A stretch of DNA of 64,000 nt from Mycetocola saprophilus (GCF_000718085.1 NZ_JOEC01000005.1:61593-125592); one strand, 5' to 3'; shown: positions 1 through 9,551, numbered from the stretch's first letter. Notes: generated from the letters alone by a model not told the origin. Made by a program: numbers and translations.

Positions 1-1
1 G

Positions 2-454
2 CTTGTGGGCGATGCGGCGCTGCTGGTGATCTCGCCCGAGGTGGCAATCTGGTGGGCAGTTCCCGGCATGTTCCTGATCGGGGCTGCATTCGGTATGACC
101 ATCGGACTCGTGGACGGCGAAGCCCTCGCCCAGGTGCCCCCGCACCGATCGGGGGCGGCCGCCGGTGTCCTCAACTTTGTCAGGGTTGGCAGTGAAGCCG
201 TCGTGATCGCCGCGTTTGCGGCAATCGTCACGACGCTGATTTTTGCCAACCTGGGCGACCATGCTCTCGCCGATGCAACCTCGGCGGGCATTCCCGGGCA
301 GGGCGCCGCCTATGCGGCAGCGTTTAGGATCATCCTCTTGGTGATGATCGCGACCAATATTGTGCTCACCCTGGTTGTTGTTGCGCTGCACCGCGCGCAT
401 CTGCGTCGCACCGGTGGCGGGGTGAGGCACGTGTCGCCCCGCGCAGGAATCTAA
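2..454 (+). CDS. MFS transporter, C-terminal fragment (5' end outside window)
   Basis: The reading frame is open from the left edge, so only the last 151 codons are present. The product has three to four hydrophobic segments separated by short loops, and a stretch around PHRSGAAAGVLNFVRVGSEA that matches the P..aG.asGl.n..r..G pattern of drug/H+ antiporter type major facilitator permeases. The tail is short, basic and cytosolic-looking. It is most likely the end of a multidrug efflux permease of the inner membrane; the substrate cannot be told. It ends 120 bp before threonine synthase, with no strong terminator between. Confidence 0.7.
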   Translation, partial: LVGDAALLVISPEVAIWWAVPGMFLIGAAFGMTIGLVDGEALAQVPPHRSGAAAGVLNFVRVGSEAVVIAAFAAIVTTLIFANLGDHALADATSAGIPGQGAAYAAAFRIILLVMIATNIVLTLVVVALHRAHLRRTGGGVRHVSPRAGI

Positions 455-576
455 CCTCCGCAGATGCGCGCTACCGGCATCCCGTGCGCACCAATGTGCA
501 CGGGATGCTGTGTTTTTCTCACCGGCGCGCCCGGTAGGCTGGATTTCTCATGATCCCCGAGGAGAAAGGCGCGGAA

Positions 577-1995
577 TTGCAGTACATCTCGACGCGCGGC
601 CACGTCATTGGCCAGTATTCCGACGTTCTGGTTGAGGGCCTGGCCCCGGATGGCGGCCTCGCCGTCCCCGAAACCGTGCCCACCGTTTCTCCCGAGACGC
701 TGGAGAGCTGGCGCGGCCTCGGCTATGCCGACCTGGCCACCGAGGTGATCGGGCTGTTCGCGACCGACATCCCCCGCGAAGACCTGTCCCGGCTGACCCA
801 CGCGGCCTATGCCGCCGATAAGTTTGAGGCCGCCGAGATCGTCCCGCTGACCGACCTGGGCCGCGGCATGACGCTGGTGGGCCTGTCCGAGGGGCCGACG
901 CTGGCCTTCAAGGACATGGCGATGCAGTTCCTCGGCGAAGCCATGGAGTATGTGCTGGCCAAGACCGGCAGCAGCCTGAACATCCTCGGCGCCACCTCGG
1001 GCGATACCGGATCCGCCGCCGAATACGCGTTCCGCGGGCGCGAGCGCATCTCGATCTTCATGCTCTCCCCGCTGGGCCGGATGAGCGCCTTCCAGCGGGC
1101 CCAGATGTACTCGCTGCAGGACGCCAACGTGCACAACCTCGCCGTGGCCGGCGTCTTTGACGACTGCCAGCACCTGGTCAAGACCCTCTCCGAGGACCTC
1201 GACTTCAAGCGCACCCACCACCTGGGCGCGGTCAACTCGATCAACTTTGGTCGGATTTCCGCCCAGATCGTCTACTACGTGTGGGCCTGGCTGCGCGCCA
1301 CCGACGCCGTGGATGCCGAGACGCGGGCGGGCTTCGAGGTGTCGGTAGCGGTGCCCTCGGGGAACTTTGGCAACATCCTCTCGGGCTACTACGCCAAGCT
1401 GCTCGGTGTGCCGATCCGCAAGCTGGTGCTCGCCTCGAACGAGAACAACGTGTTGGACGACTTCTTCCGCACCGGCGTCTACCGCCCGCGCACCTCGGCC
1501 GAAACCCTGGCCACCTCGAGCCCCTCGATGGACGTCTCCAAGGCCTCCAACCTGGAGCGCTTCATCTTCGACTTCTTCGGTCGCGACCCCGAGCGCACCG
1601 CCGGCGCGTGGAAGGACCTCGCCGCCAACGGCTTCTTCGACCTCAGCGGCGAGCAGGCCCGCTTCGAGGCCGAGTACGGGTTCGTGAGTGGCACCTCGAC
1701 CCATGCCGACCGGATCGACACCATCCGCTCGTTTGCACAGTCTTCGGGCATCACCCTGGACCCGCACACCGCCGACGGCGCGAAGGTTGCGCTGCCGCAC
1801 GTGGAGGAGGGCATCCCGATGCTTGTGCTGGAGACCGCCAAGCCGCGCAAGTTCCCCGAGATCGTGGCCGAGGCGCTGGGCTCCGCCCCCGAGCAGTCGG
1901 CCGAGACGAAGGCGCTGATGGAGGCCCCGCAGCGGGTCGAGGAAATCCCCTTCGACGCCGACTTCCTGCGCACCTACATCGCCGAGCGCATCTAG
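577..1995 (+). CDS. thrC: threonine synthase
   Basis: PLP enzyme that converts O-phosphohomoserine to threonine and phosphate, the last step of threonine synthesis in the cytosol. The start is placed at TTG 577 because GAGGAGAAAGG (559-569) lies 7 nt before it and the product then begins LQYISTRG, as corynebacterial ThrC does; an in-frame ATG at 550 would add nine residues and overlap this ribosome site. The PLP lysine lies in LAFKDMAMQF, and a glycine-rich phosphate loop (ATSGDTGSAA) follows. About 472 aa matches the long ThrC subfamily. It stands alone, followed by a hairpin terminator. Confidence 0.95.
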   Translation: MQYISTRGHVIGQYSDVLVEGLAPDGGLAVPETVPTVSPETLESWRGLGYADLATEVIGLFATDIPREDLSRLTHAAYAADKFEAAEIVPLTDLGRGMTLVGLSEGPTLAFKDMAMQFLGEAMEYVLAKTGSSLNILGATSGDTGSAAEYAFRGRERISIFMLSPLGRMSAFQRAQMYSLQDANVHNLAVAGVFDDCQHLVKTLSEDLDFKRTHHLGAVNSINFGRISAQIVYYVWAWLRATDAVDAETRAGFEVSVAVPSGNFGNILSGYYAKLLGVPIRKLVLASNENNVLDDFFRTGVYRPRTSAETLATSSPSMDVSKASNLERFIFDFFGRDPERTAGAWKDLAANGFFDLSGEQARFEAEYGFVSGTSTHADRIDTIRSFAQSSGITLDPHTADGAKVALPHVEEGIPMLVLETAKPRKFPEIVAEALGSAPEQSAETKALMEAPQRVEEIPFDADFLRTYIAERI

Positions 1996-2015
1996 ATTAC
2001 GTTCGCACACGCATG

Positions 2016-2043
2016 ATGGCCGGGCCCTTCGGGGCTCGGCCAT
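2016..2043 (+). terminator. hairpin terminator after thrC
   Basis: An inverted repeat ATGGCCGGGCCC / GGGGCTCGGCCAT with a short loop lies 20 bp after the thrC stop. There is no long T-run, as is usual in high-GC actinobacteria. The convergent repressor gene ends about 100 bp further on, so it may serve both directions. Confidence 0.6.
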
Positions 2044-2147
2044 TCTGCGTGCGTGCCTGCGGTGCGTGCCCGTGAGCGCATCGGCCGAGGGTGCATCACC
2101 GGGTCCGGAGAACGCCGGTGGGTGCCGCGGTTTCGGGTGCGACGCAC

Positions 2148-3167
2148 CTAGCGCGGGGCGCGCTCCCCGCTGCCGCGCGGGATCAGGGTGGCACCGAGCT
2201 GAATGTGCTGACGCGGTCCGGTGTCCCCGGCGAGCCGGCTAAAGAGCAGCTCGGCTGCCAGTCGACCCACCGCCGCCGGGTCCTGCGCGACCACGCTGAC
2301 CGGCGGTTCCAGGGCGTCGGCGAGCTCGAAGTCGTCGAATCCGACCAGGGCGATCGAGGCGCCGCGCTGGCGCAGCAGGCGCACCACGCGCACGCTCCAC
2401 CGGTTGTTCCCGGAGAGGATCGCGGTGGGCGGATTGTCCCGATCCAGCAGTGCCAAAAACGCCTCGCCGGACTCGGGGGCCGCGGGGTTGGCCATCAGCA
2501 CCAGGTTGTCATCGCGCTCGATTCCCGCGGTTTCCAACGCTTCCAGGTACCCGATGCGGCGCTCCTGGGCGGTGTAGAGACTCGCGGTGTCGCCGACAAA
2601 CGCGATCCGCCGGTGACCTGCGGCGAGCAGGTGACGGACCCCGGCGGCGGTCCCGCCGCGGTTGTCCACCAGGACCGTATCGGCATCTACATCCACGCTC
2701 GGCCGGTCCACAAACACCAGCGAGCAGCCGGCCTCGCCCTCGGCCGCGAGCACACGCGGATCCATGCCCTCGGCGGGGGTGATGATCAGCCCGTCGATCC
2801 CGCGTCCGCTGAGCGAGCGCACCAGCGCCTCGGCCCGGCGCGGGTCCTCGGCGGAGGAGGACACCAGCAGCGCGTGATGGTGCGCGTGGGCCACCTCCTC
2901 GACGGCCCGGGCAAGTGTGGAGTAGAACGGGTCCGCAAGGTCCTCGATGATCAGCCCGATCGTGGCCGTGGTGCCCTGGCGCAGCTGCCGCGCCTGCTCG
3001 TTTCGACGGAACCCGAGCTCGCGGATGGCCGCCTCGACCCGCACCGCCTTGGCCGCGCTCACGCTCTCGGTTCCGTTGACCACGCGGGACACGGTTTTCA
3101 GGCTCACATCCGCCAGTTTGGCCACGTCGTTCATGGTGGGGCGGGTGCTGCGGGGGAGCGGGGTCAT
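2148..3167 (-). CDS. LacI-family transcriptional repressor
   Basis: A DNA-binding regulator of about 339 aa. The N-terminal helix-turn-helix reads MNDVAKLADVSLKTVSRVVN, the classic LacI/GalR signature, followed by the hinge and a periplasmic-binding-like effector domain (TIGLIIEDLADPFYSTLARAV, LVFVDRP, GFDDFELADAL). The start is placed at ATG 3167, with GAGGA upstream; a longer frame to 3212 has no clear ribosome site. It is divergent from the GH92 mannosidase gene, and near-identical palindromes lie before both genes (3207-3220 and 3329-3341), so autoregulation and control of the glycosidase are inferred. The effector is probably a sugar, unproven. Confidence 0.88.
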   Translation of the reverse strand: MTPLPRSTRPTMNDVAKLADVSLKTVSRVVNGTESVSAAKAVRVEAAIRELGFRRNEQARQLRQGTTATIGLIIEDLADPFYSTLARAVEEVAHAHHHALLVSSSAEDPRRAEALVRSLSGRGIDGLIITPAEGMDPRVLAAEGEAGCSLVFVDRPSVDVDADTVLVDNRGGTAAGVRHLLAAGHRRIAFVGDTASLYTAQERRIGYLEALETAGIERDDNLVLMANPAAPESGEAFLALLDRDNPPTAILSGNNRWSVRVVRLLRQRGASIALVGFDDFELADALEPPVSVVAQDPAAVGRLAAELLFSRLAGDTGPRQHIQLGATLIPRGSGERAPR

Positions 3168-3206
3168 GGATGTCCTCGGGGGTCGGTCGCGGAATCCGCG
3201 ACGCTG

Positions 3207-3220
3207 TGTCAACGATGTCA
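3207..3220. promoter_or_regulatory. predicted LacI-type operator upstream of its own gene
   Basis: TGTCAACGATGTCA is an imperfect palindrome centred on CG, 40 bp upstream of the repressor start. On the opposite strand the element at 3329-3341 reads TGTCAACGTTGTC, 12 of 13 identical, which suggests one protein binds both. Confidence 0.5.
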
Positions 3221-3328
3221 GATCCTAGCAACACAGTCCGGCAAATTCCGGTGTTATTGCGAGATTAATACCCGAACTTGTGAATCTCTACCCCGTAATC
3301 GCGGGGATTTTGCCCGAGTCCCCCAAAA

Positions 3329-3365
3329 GACAACGTTGACATTTTTTGGGCCGACGCGATAGATT
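3329..3365 (+). promoter_or_regulatory. GH92 promoter with operator overlapping the -35 box
   Basis: TTGACA (3336-3341), an 18-bp spacer and TAGATT (3360-3365) form a good housekeeping promoter 80 bp before the GH92 start. The near-palindrome GACAACGTTGACA (3329-3341) covers the -35 box, so bound repressor would block polymerase. It resembles the LacI/GalR operator core AACGTT. Confidence 0.6.
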
Positions 3366-3447
3366 CGGCGCAACCCGTGCCACGCAACGATGCAGTGCGC
3401 ATGATGCGGGTTCCTCCCAACCGGTCCTTCAATGACGAAAGGCAAGC

Positions 3448-6400
3448 ATGTCGGAGCAGTCCCATCCCCTCGCGCCTCCGGCGCACGGGCGCACCCCCGC
3501 GCCCGATCGAGGTCATGTTAGTCACCCCCTCGGTGCGGAACGATCCGCACGCCCCCGCCCCCTGCGCCGCCTCGGCGCGCTGGGGGTAGGCACCGCGCTG
3601 GTACTGGGCGGATTCTCGCCGGTGCTCTTCGCGGCCCCCGCCAGCGCGGCCCCCGCCGAAGCCAACTTCGCCAGCTCGTTTGAGGCCACCGATCCGGCAG
3701 CGCTCTCCAGCACCGTCGAGCAGCGCGACGGCAAGCCCTGGCAGAAGAACGTGCAGGGTGTCGGCCTCCCCGACCTGATGAAGGCCCTGGGCTCGGTTTC
3801 CGCGAGCGCCGAAAACGCCCCTAACGAGGCCGCCCGATTCGCCGCCGACGGCGACGCGGGCACCAAGTGGCTGACCTTCACCACCGCCGCAACCCTGGAC
3901 TACACCTTCACCACCGCGCAGACCGCGGTCACCTACAAGCTGGTCTCCGGCAACGATGCCCCCGAGCGCGATCCGCGCACCTGGCGCATCCTCGGTTCCA
4001 ATAACGGCACCGACTGGACCGAGCTGGATTCCCAGACCGACCAGTCCTGGAAGTCCTCCGAGCGCGGCGTCGCCAAGGAGTTCACCCTCAAGACCACCGG
4101 GGCCTTCAGCAAGTACCGCCTCGACATCGCCTCGAACCAGAGCGGCGGGCTGATCCAGCTGGCCGACTTCCTGCTGGCCGGGGCGATCCCTGAAAACCCG
4201 GTCGCGACCCCGATTAACACCGAGGTGGGCTCGGGCCCCTCGGACGGCTTCAACATCAAGGCCCGCGTCGGCTTCACCGGCGTGCGCGCCCTCAAGTACT
4301 CGGGTGCCCACACGGCCGAGGGCCGCGGCTATGCGTCCAACGTGATCTATAAGGATGTCTCGATCCCGGTCACCGACACCAGCCGACTGAGCTACCTGCT
4401 CTTCCCCGAACTCACCGGTGGCGACCTGCAGTACCCCTCGACCCACACCGCGGTCGACCTGCACTTCACCGACGGCACCTACCTGTCCGACCTGTCCGCC
4501 AAGGACCAGTACGGATATGCGGCCACCGCGCAGGGCCAGGGCACCGGCAACATTCTCTACCCCAAGCAGTGGAACTCGGTCCGGGTGGACCTCGGCCGGG
4601 TGGCCCAGGGCAAAACCATCGACCGCTTCCTGCTCTCCTATGACAACCCCGGAGCCACCGCGAGCACCGCGTTCTCGGGCTGGCTGGATGACCTGAAGAT
4701 CGAGGCCACCCCGGCCACCATCGACGGCAGCAGCCTCACCCACTACGTGGACACCCGCCGGGGTACCAACTCCTCGGGCAGCTTCTCGCGTGGATCCAAC
4801 GAGGCCATCACCTCGGTGCCCAACGGCTTCAACTTCCTGGTTCCGGTGACCAACGCGCGGGCAACCTCGCGCACCTACCAGTACCAGCAGGGCAACGACG
4901 CGCAGAACCGCACCCCGTTCCAGGGCCTGGCGATCTCGCACCAGCCGAGCCCGTGGATGGGCGACCGCAACCAGTTCTCGGTCATGCCGGTGCCCGGTGC
5001 GGGTGCCCCCAACGGCAACCCGGGCCAGCGCTCGACCACTCTCAAGCACGAGAACGAAACCGCTCAGCCCGACTACTACGGCGTGAAACTCGACAATAAG
5101 GTTTCCGCCGAGATGACCCCGTCCGATCACGGCATGGTCATGCGCTTCACCTTCGACGGCAACGACGGCAACGTGGTGTTTGACTCGCCCAAGGCCGAGC
5201 AGAAGTTCACTATCGCCGCCGATGGCACCGTTTCCGGCTGGGTGGATAACGGCTCGGGCTTCCGGGTCGGCCAGTCCCGCATGTTCATCTCGGGCAAGTT
5301 CGACCAGACCCCGCGCAGCCTGGGAACCCCGCCGGGTGCCCAGGGATCCACGATGTTTGCGGCCTTCGACACCTCCCAGGCTAAGACCGTGACCCTGCGC
5401 ATGGCTACCTCGCTGATCAGCCTCGATCAGGCCACCAAGAACCTCGGCCTGGAGATCGGCAACCGGTCCTTCGACCAGGTGCGGACCTCGGCTCAGAAGA
5501 TCTGGAACGACCGCCTGAGCGCGATCACCGTGGAGGGTGCCTCGGAGACCGAACTGGTTTCGCTGTACTCGAACCTTTACCGCCTGAACGTGTACCCCAA
5601 CGTGCAGCATGAGAACACCGGCACCGCCGAGCAGCCCGTGTACAAGTACGCGAGCCCGGTCAACAACAAGAGCGGAACCGCCACCGACACCAAAACCGAC
5701 GCGCAGATCCGCGACGGCAAGATGTATGTGAACAATGGTTTCTGGGACACCTACCGGACCGTATGGCCCGCCTACGCGATGCTCTACCCGGATGTGGCCG
5801 CGGACCTCGTGGACGGATTCGTGGAGCAGTACCGTGCCGGCGGCTGGGTTGCCCGCTGGTCCTCGCCCGGATACGCGGACATCATGACCGGCACCAGCTC
5901 GGATGTCGCGTTTGCCGACGCCTACCTGCGCGGGGTCAAGCTGGATGATCCGCTGGGCACCTACGACGCGGCGGTCAAGAACGCGACCGTGGTGTCGGGT
6001 TCGAGCTCGACCGGCCGCAAGTCGGTGGGTACCTCGACCTTCCTCGGCTACACCCCGGCCAGCCAGGGTGAGAGCGTTTCGTGGGGTCTTGAGGGCATGA
6101 TCAACGACTACGGCATCGGCAACATGGCCGCCGCCCTGGCCGAGGATCCCGCGACCCCCGAGGAGCGTCGCGCCCAGCTGCGCGAGGAGGCCGAGTACTT
6201 CACCGACCGCGCCACCACCTACGTCAACATGTTTGACCCGGCGGTGGACTTCTTCCAGGCCCGCAACGCCGATGGCACCTTCCAGGTGGCACCGGAGAAC
6301 TACGACCCCACCACCTGGTGGGGCCCCTACACCGAGACCAACGGCTGGAACTTCGCGTTCCACGCGCCGCAGGACCCGGCGGGCCTTGCCGCCCTCTACG

Positions 6401-9384
6401 GTGGCCGGGCGGGACTGGAAAAGAAGCTGGATGACTTCTTCTCGATCCCCGAGACCTCGGCCGGACCGATCCACGAGGAGATCGAGGCACGCGATGCCCG
6501 CTTCGGTCAGTGGGGAATCTCCAACCAGGTGTCGCACCACATTCCGTTCCTCTACAACGCGGTGGGTGCGCCGGCCAAGGCTCAGGCGATCACCCGCGAG
6601 GCGATCAAGCGCAGCTTTGCCGGTTCGGAAATCGGTCAGGGTTACCCCGGCGATGAGGACAACGGCGAAATGTCGACCTGGTACCTCTTCAGCGCCCTGG
6701 GCCTCTACCCGCTGCAGGTCGGATCGAGCGAGCTGACCATCGGCTCGCCGCTCTACACCAAGGCGACCGTCAAGCTCGGCGACAAGACCCTGGTCATCAA
6801 CGCGCCGAACAACTCCGATCAGAACACCTACGTTCAGTCGCTCAAGGTAAACGGGAAGGCGTACTCGAGCACCTCGATCGACTCCAACCTGCTCGCCCAG
6901 GGCGGCACGCTGGACTTCGTGATGGGTTCCAAGCCCTCGGCCTGGGGCACCGCCGAGGCGGACGCTCCGCCCTCGCTGAGCACCGGGGAACACCCGGCTT
7001 CGCCGCTGCTGGACTCGGCCGATCCCAAGATCGCCCGCGTCACCAGCCGCGACGGGGAGAACACCGCCAACCTGGTGGACAACAACGCCGCCAGCCAGGT
7101 GTCCTTCGCCTCGAAAACCCCGCAGATCACCGTGGCCTACCAGGGGCCGGCTCAGTCGCCGAGCTTCTACACGCTGACCTCGGGCACCTCCGCGGCCACC
7201 GCCCCGACCGGGTGGACCCTGGAGGGCAGCAACGACGGCAAAACCTGGAGCGTGGTGGATACCCGCCAGAACCAGAAATTCGACTCCGCGCTGCAGACCC
7301 GACCGTTCAAGATTGCCCAGCCGGGCAGCTTTGCACAGTTCCGTCTGAACGTGACCTCGGGTGGTGACAGCGTGGCCCTGGCCGAGCTGGAACTGCTCGC
7401 TCACGCCTCGGATGCATCGGGATCGAAGCTCACGGTATCGCCGGCACAGGCACTGGGTGCGCGCTCGGGCGTGGCCGAGACGCTGAACCTCGGTGGCGTC
7501 AGCGGTGGCGAGGCGAAGGGCTACGCGGTCAGCGTGAACTGGGGCGATGGCAGTGCCGCCGGCACCGCCACCCTGGGATCGCCGACCCTCGGGGTGTACC
7601 CGGTTTCCGGCTCGCACACCTACGCCCAGCCCGGTGAGTACCGGGTCACCGTGACCGTCACCGACGGCACATCCACGGCCACCACGAGTCTTCCGATTAC
7701 GGTGGACTACCTGGAGCCGGGCAGCCTGCGCGCGGCCTTCGACAGCCAGTGCATCGCCGATGACGGTGTGGGCGCCAACTGTGATGCCAAGGGCATCTCG
7801 TTCCCGCGCAAGGGTCTCGCCGATGGTGGCCTGACCCAGGGGGTGGAACACGGCGTCCCGGGCACCGACCTGCGCTTCACTATCCCGGTGATCGCCGCGG
7901 GTGCCCCGGATAACGCTACGGGTGCCGGTCAGGTCATTCGCCCGAACCTGGGCGAGGGCGCGACCAAGCTGTCCTTCATCGGTGCCGCCACCGAGAAGAA
8001 CCAGGACACCACGGCCCTGGTCACCTTCACCGACGGATCCACCGAGACCATTCCGCTGCAGCTCTCGGACTGGACCAAGGGTGGAAACTCGCAGGCGACC
8101 CCGCTGTACGGCAACATCGAGGTGGTGAAGTCGAGCTATCGTCTGGCCGGGCCCAACCCGTCCAACGTGCCCTCGTTCTTCTTCTCCACGGTGCCGTATT
8201 CGATCCCCGAGGGAAAGACCGTGCAGACCATCACCCTGCCGGTCCAGCCCGGTCAGCCGGGTGTTGAGGGTCGGGTGCACGTGTTCGCGATCGCCGGCAA
8301 CGGCATCGCCGCGGACACCGCCTTCACCGCGACCGTGGGCAAGGACATCGCCGTGGTTGCCGGAGAGAAGGTTTCCGCCGACCTCGCCACGGTGACCCAG
8401 GCCGCCGGGGCCATCGCGCCCAAGGCCCGCGTTCAGTGGGGTGATGGATCGGACATCCAGGATGTGGAACTGGGTGCCTTCACCGACGGCAGCGCGACCA
8501 TCGCCGCCGAGCACACGTTCACCGAGCCGGGCACCTACCCGGTTGTGGTCACCGTGTTTGGTGCCTCGGGTACGCAGCAGCTGCGCCTGAGCGCCGAGGT
8601 GACACCGGTTAAGGTGCCGTACTCGCCGACCATCGCGGTGGCCCCGGCCGGCGGCGTTCGCGCCGGTGCCGAGGCGACCATCACCGGTGCGGGCTTCGCG
8701 CCGAATGAGAAGGTCAGCGTGAGCGTGGCCGCCGATCCCGCCATCATCCAGGAGACCACCGCAAACGCGGAGGGCGAGATTTCGCTCACCGTGACCGTGC
8801 CGAAGAACACGCCCGCGGGCGCGCTCGGAGTCACCGCGGTGGGGGAGACCTCGGTTGTCCCGGCCAGCGGAACCCTGACCGTGCTGGAAAACACCACCAC
8901 GCCGGTCTACACCCCGCAGGTGCGCTCCAACGCCCAGAACGCCCGCGTGGGTGACCTGGTGGAGATCACCGGTGAGGGCTTCGCTCCGGGGGAGAAGATC
9001 ACCGTGGTGCTGCACTCCGACCCGATCACGCTGGGCACCGCCACCGCGGACCCGCGCGGCGGACTGGTGTTCTCCTTCACCGTGCCGAAGGGTGCGGAGG
9101 TGGGCCAGCACGAGATTGTGGTGACCGGTGCAACCTCGGCCGTGGATGCACGGATGGCGTTTGAGATCCTGCCCGCCCAGGTCCCGGGAGACGGGGGAAC
9201 CGGCAACGGTGGCCCCGGATCGGTGGACCCGGTAACCGGGAAGCCGATCACCAAGCCGGGCGGCGGCATCGCCACCACCGGTGCCCCCGAGTCGAGCGCC
9301 CTGATCGCGGGCCTCGGACTGCTCACCCTGATCGCCGGAGCGGGAGTCTTCCTGCTGCGTCGTCGCCGGGTCACGCAGGACTAG
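3448..9384 (+). CDS. secreted multidomain GH92 alpha-mannosidase-type glycosidase, wall-anchored
   Basis: 1978 aa. GAAAGG precedes ATG 3448. A long basic leader and a hydrophobic stretch end at ASA-AP near residue 70. Then come a discoidin-like (F5/8 type C) domain at about 130-248, the GH92 N- and C-domains at about 432-1150 (YVDTRRGTNSSGSF; GYPGDEDNGEMSTWYLFSAL), a second discoidin-like domain at 1186-1319, a PKD-like domain at 1360-1420, an unassigned beta-rich region, another PKD-like domain, and two IPT-like repeats (1730-1910). The C terminus has GIATTGAPE, a membrane helix and RRRR, a sortase-type sorting signal. Most GH92 enzymes carry Asn-Glu before the SHH motif; here it is Asn-Gln (Gln1027), while Asp1069 and Asp1071 are kept. 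Family: Ca-dependent exo-mannosidases. The Gln suggests mannosyl-phosphate rather than plain mannan as substrate (inference). Confidence 0.88.
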   Translation: MSEQSHPLAPPAHGRTPAPDRGHVSHPLGAERSARPRPLRRLGALGVGTALVLGGFSPVLFAAPASAAPAEANFASSFEATDPAALSSTVEQRDGKPWQKNVQGVGLPDLMKALGSVSASAENAPNEAARFAADGDAGTKWLTFTTAATLDYTFTTAQTAVTYKLVSGNDAPERDPRTWRILGSNNGTDWTELDSQTDQSWKSSERGVAKEFTLKTTGAFSKYRLDIASNQSGGLIQLADFLLAGAIPENPVATPINTEVGSGPSDGFNIKARVGFTGVRALKYSGAHTAEGRGYASNVIYKDVSIPVTDTSRLSYLLFPELTGGDLQYPSTHTAVDLHFTDGTYLSDLSAKDQYGYAATAQGQGTGNILYPKQWNSVRVDLGRVAQGKTIDRFLLSYDNPGATASTAFSGWLDDLKIEATPATIDGSSLTHYVDTRRGTNSSGSFSRGSNEAITSVPNGFNFLVPVTNARATSRTYQYQQGNDAQNRTPFQGLAISHQPSPWMGDRNQFSVMPVPGAGAPNGNPGQRSTTLKHENETAQPDYYGVKLDNKVSAEMTPSDHGMVMRFTFDGNDGNVVFDSPKAEQKFTIAADGTVSGWVDNGSGFRVGQSRMFISGKFDQTPRSLGTPPGAQGSTMFAAFDTSQAKTVTLRMATSLISLDQATKNLGLEIGNRSFDQVRTSAQKIWNDRLSAITVEGASETELVSLYSNLYRLNVYPNVQHENTGTAEQPVYKYASPVNNKSGTATDTKTDAQIRDGKMYVNNGFWDTYRTVWPAYAMLYPDVAADLVDGFVEQYRAGGWVARWSSPGYADIMTGTSSDVAFADAYLRGVKLDDPLGTYDAAVKNATVVSGSSSTGRKSVGTSTFLGYTPASQGESVSWGLEGMINDYGIGNMAAALAEDPATPEERRAQLREEAEYFTDRATTYVNMFDPAVDFFQARNADGTFQVAPENYDPTTWWGPYTETNGWNFAFHAPQDPAGLAALYGGRAGLEKKLDDFFSIPETSAGPIHEEIEARDARFGQWGISNQVSHHIPFLYNAVGAPAKAQAITREAIKRSFAGSEIGQGYPGDEDNGEMSTWYLFSALGLYPLQVGSSELTIGSPLYTKATVKLGDKTLVINAPNNSDQNTYVQSLKVNGKAYSSTSIDSNLLAQGGTLDFVMGSKPSAWGTAEADAPPSLSTGEHPASPLLDSADPKIARVTSRDGENTANLVDNNAASQVSFASKTPQITVAYQGPAQSPSFYTLTSGTSAATAPTGWTLEGSNDGKTWSVVDTRQNQKFDSALQTRPFKIAQPGSFAQFRLNVTSGGDSVALAELELLAHASDASGSKLTVSPAQALGARSGVAETLNLGGVSGGEAKGYAVSVNWGDGSAAGTATLGSPTLGVYPVSGSHTYAQPGEYRVTVTVTDGTSTATTSLPITVDYLEPGSLRAAFDSQCIADDGVGANCDAKGISFPRKGLADGGLTQGVEHGVPGTDLRFTIPVIAAGAPDNATGAGQVIRPNLGEGATKLSFIGAATEKNQDTTALVTFTDGSTETIPLQLSDWTKGGNSQATPLYGNIEVVKSSYRLAGPNPSNVPSFFFSTVPYSIPEGKTVQTITLPVQPGQPGVEGRVHVFAIAGNGIAADTAFTATVGKDIAVVAGEKVSADLATVTQAAGAIAPKARVQWGDGSDIQDVELGAFTDGSATIAAEHTFTEPGTYPVVVTVFGASGTQQLRLSAEVTPVKVPYSPTIAVAPAGGVRAGAEATITGAGFAPNEKVSVSVAADPAIIQETTANAEGEISLTVTVPKNTPAGALGVTAVGETSVVPASGTLTVLENTTTPVYTPQVRSNAQNARVGDLVEITGEGFAPGEKITVVLHSDPITLGTATADPRGGLVFSFTVPKGAEVGQHEIVVTGATSAVDARMAFEILPAQVPGDGGTGNGGPGSVDPVTGKPITKPGGGIATTGAPESSALIAGLGLLTLIAGAGVFLLRRRRVTQD

Positions 9385-9396
9385 CGTTCAACACAG

Positions 9397-9431
9397 CGGC
9401 CCCTCCCGAATCCAGGATTCGGGAGGGGCCG
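9397..9431 (+). terminator. strong hairpin terminator after GH92 gene
   Basis: Arms CGGCCCCTCCCGAATCC and GGATTCGGGAGGGGCCG form a 17-bp perfect stem around a single A. It starts 12 bp after the stop. The 19-nt core CCCGAATCCAGGATTCGGG recurs in the terminator at 13281-13309. Confidence 0.8.
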
Positions 9432-9441
9432 CCGTGTGTTT

Positions 9442-9551
9442 TCGCGTCATTTGTGTGTGAGTCCCATGTGGGTGTTGGGCTGATCGCGAGGTGCTGTGTC
9501 GCGCGTGTGTTCTCGCGTCATTTGCGTGTGCGCGCCATGCGGGTGTTGGGC
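9442..9551. repeat. 39-bp imperfect direct repeat: duplicated 3' tail of the RCC1 gene
   Basis: Copies at 9442-9480 and 9513-9551 agree at 34 of 39 positions and lie 71 bp apart. The second copy encodes the final residues NTRMARTRK and the stop of the RCC1 protein on the minus strand. The first could encode a near-identical tail (NTHMGLTHK and stop) but is out of frame and downstream of the real stop. Confidence 0.6.

Noticed and set aside
451..2043. 530-codon frame antisense to thrC
   Set aside because: Shadow of thrC; composition typical of antisense frames and no ribosome site.
3265..9111. 1948-codon open frame antisense to the GH92 gene
   Set aside because: It mirrors codon position 3 bias of the real gene. 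The product is rich in Gly, Arg, Val and His with no domains, signal or ribosome site.
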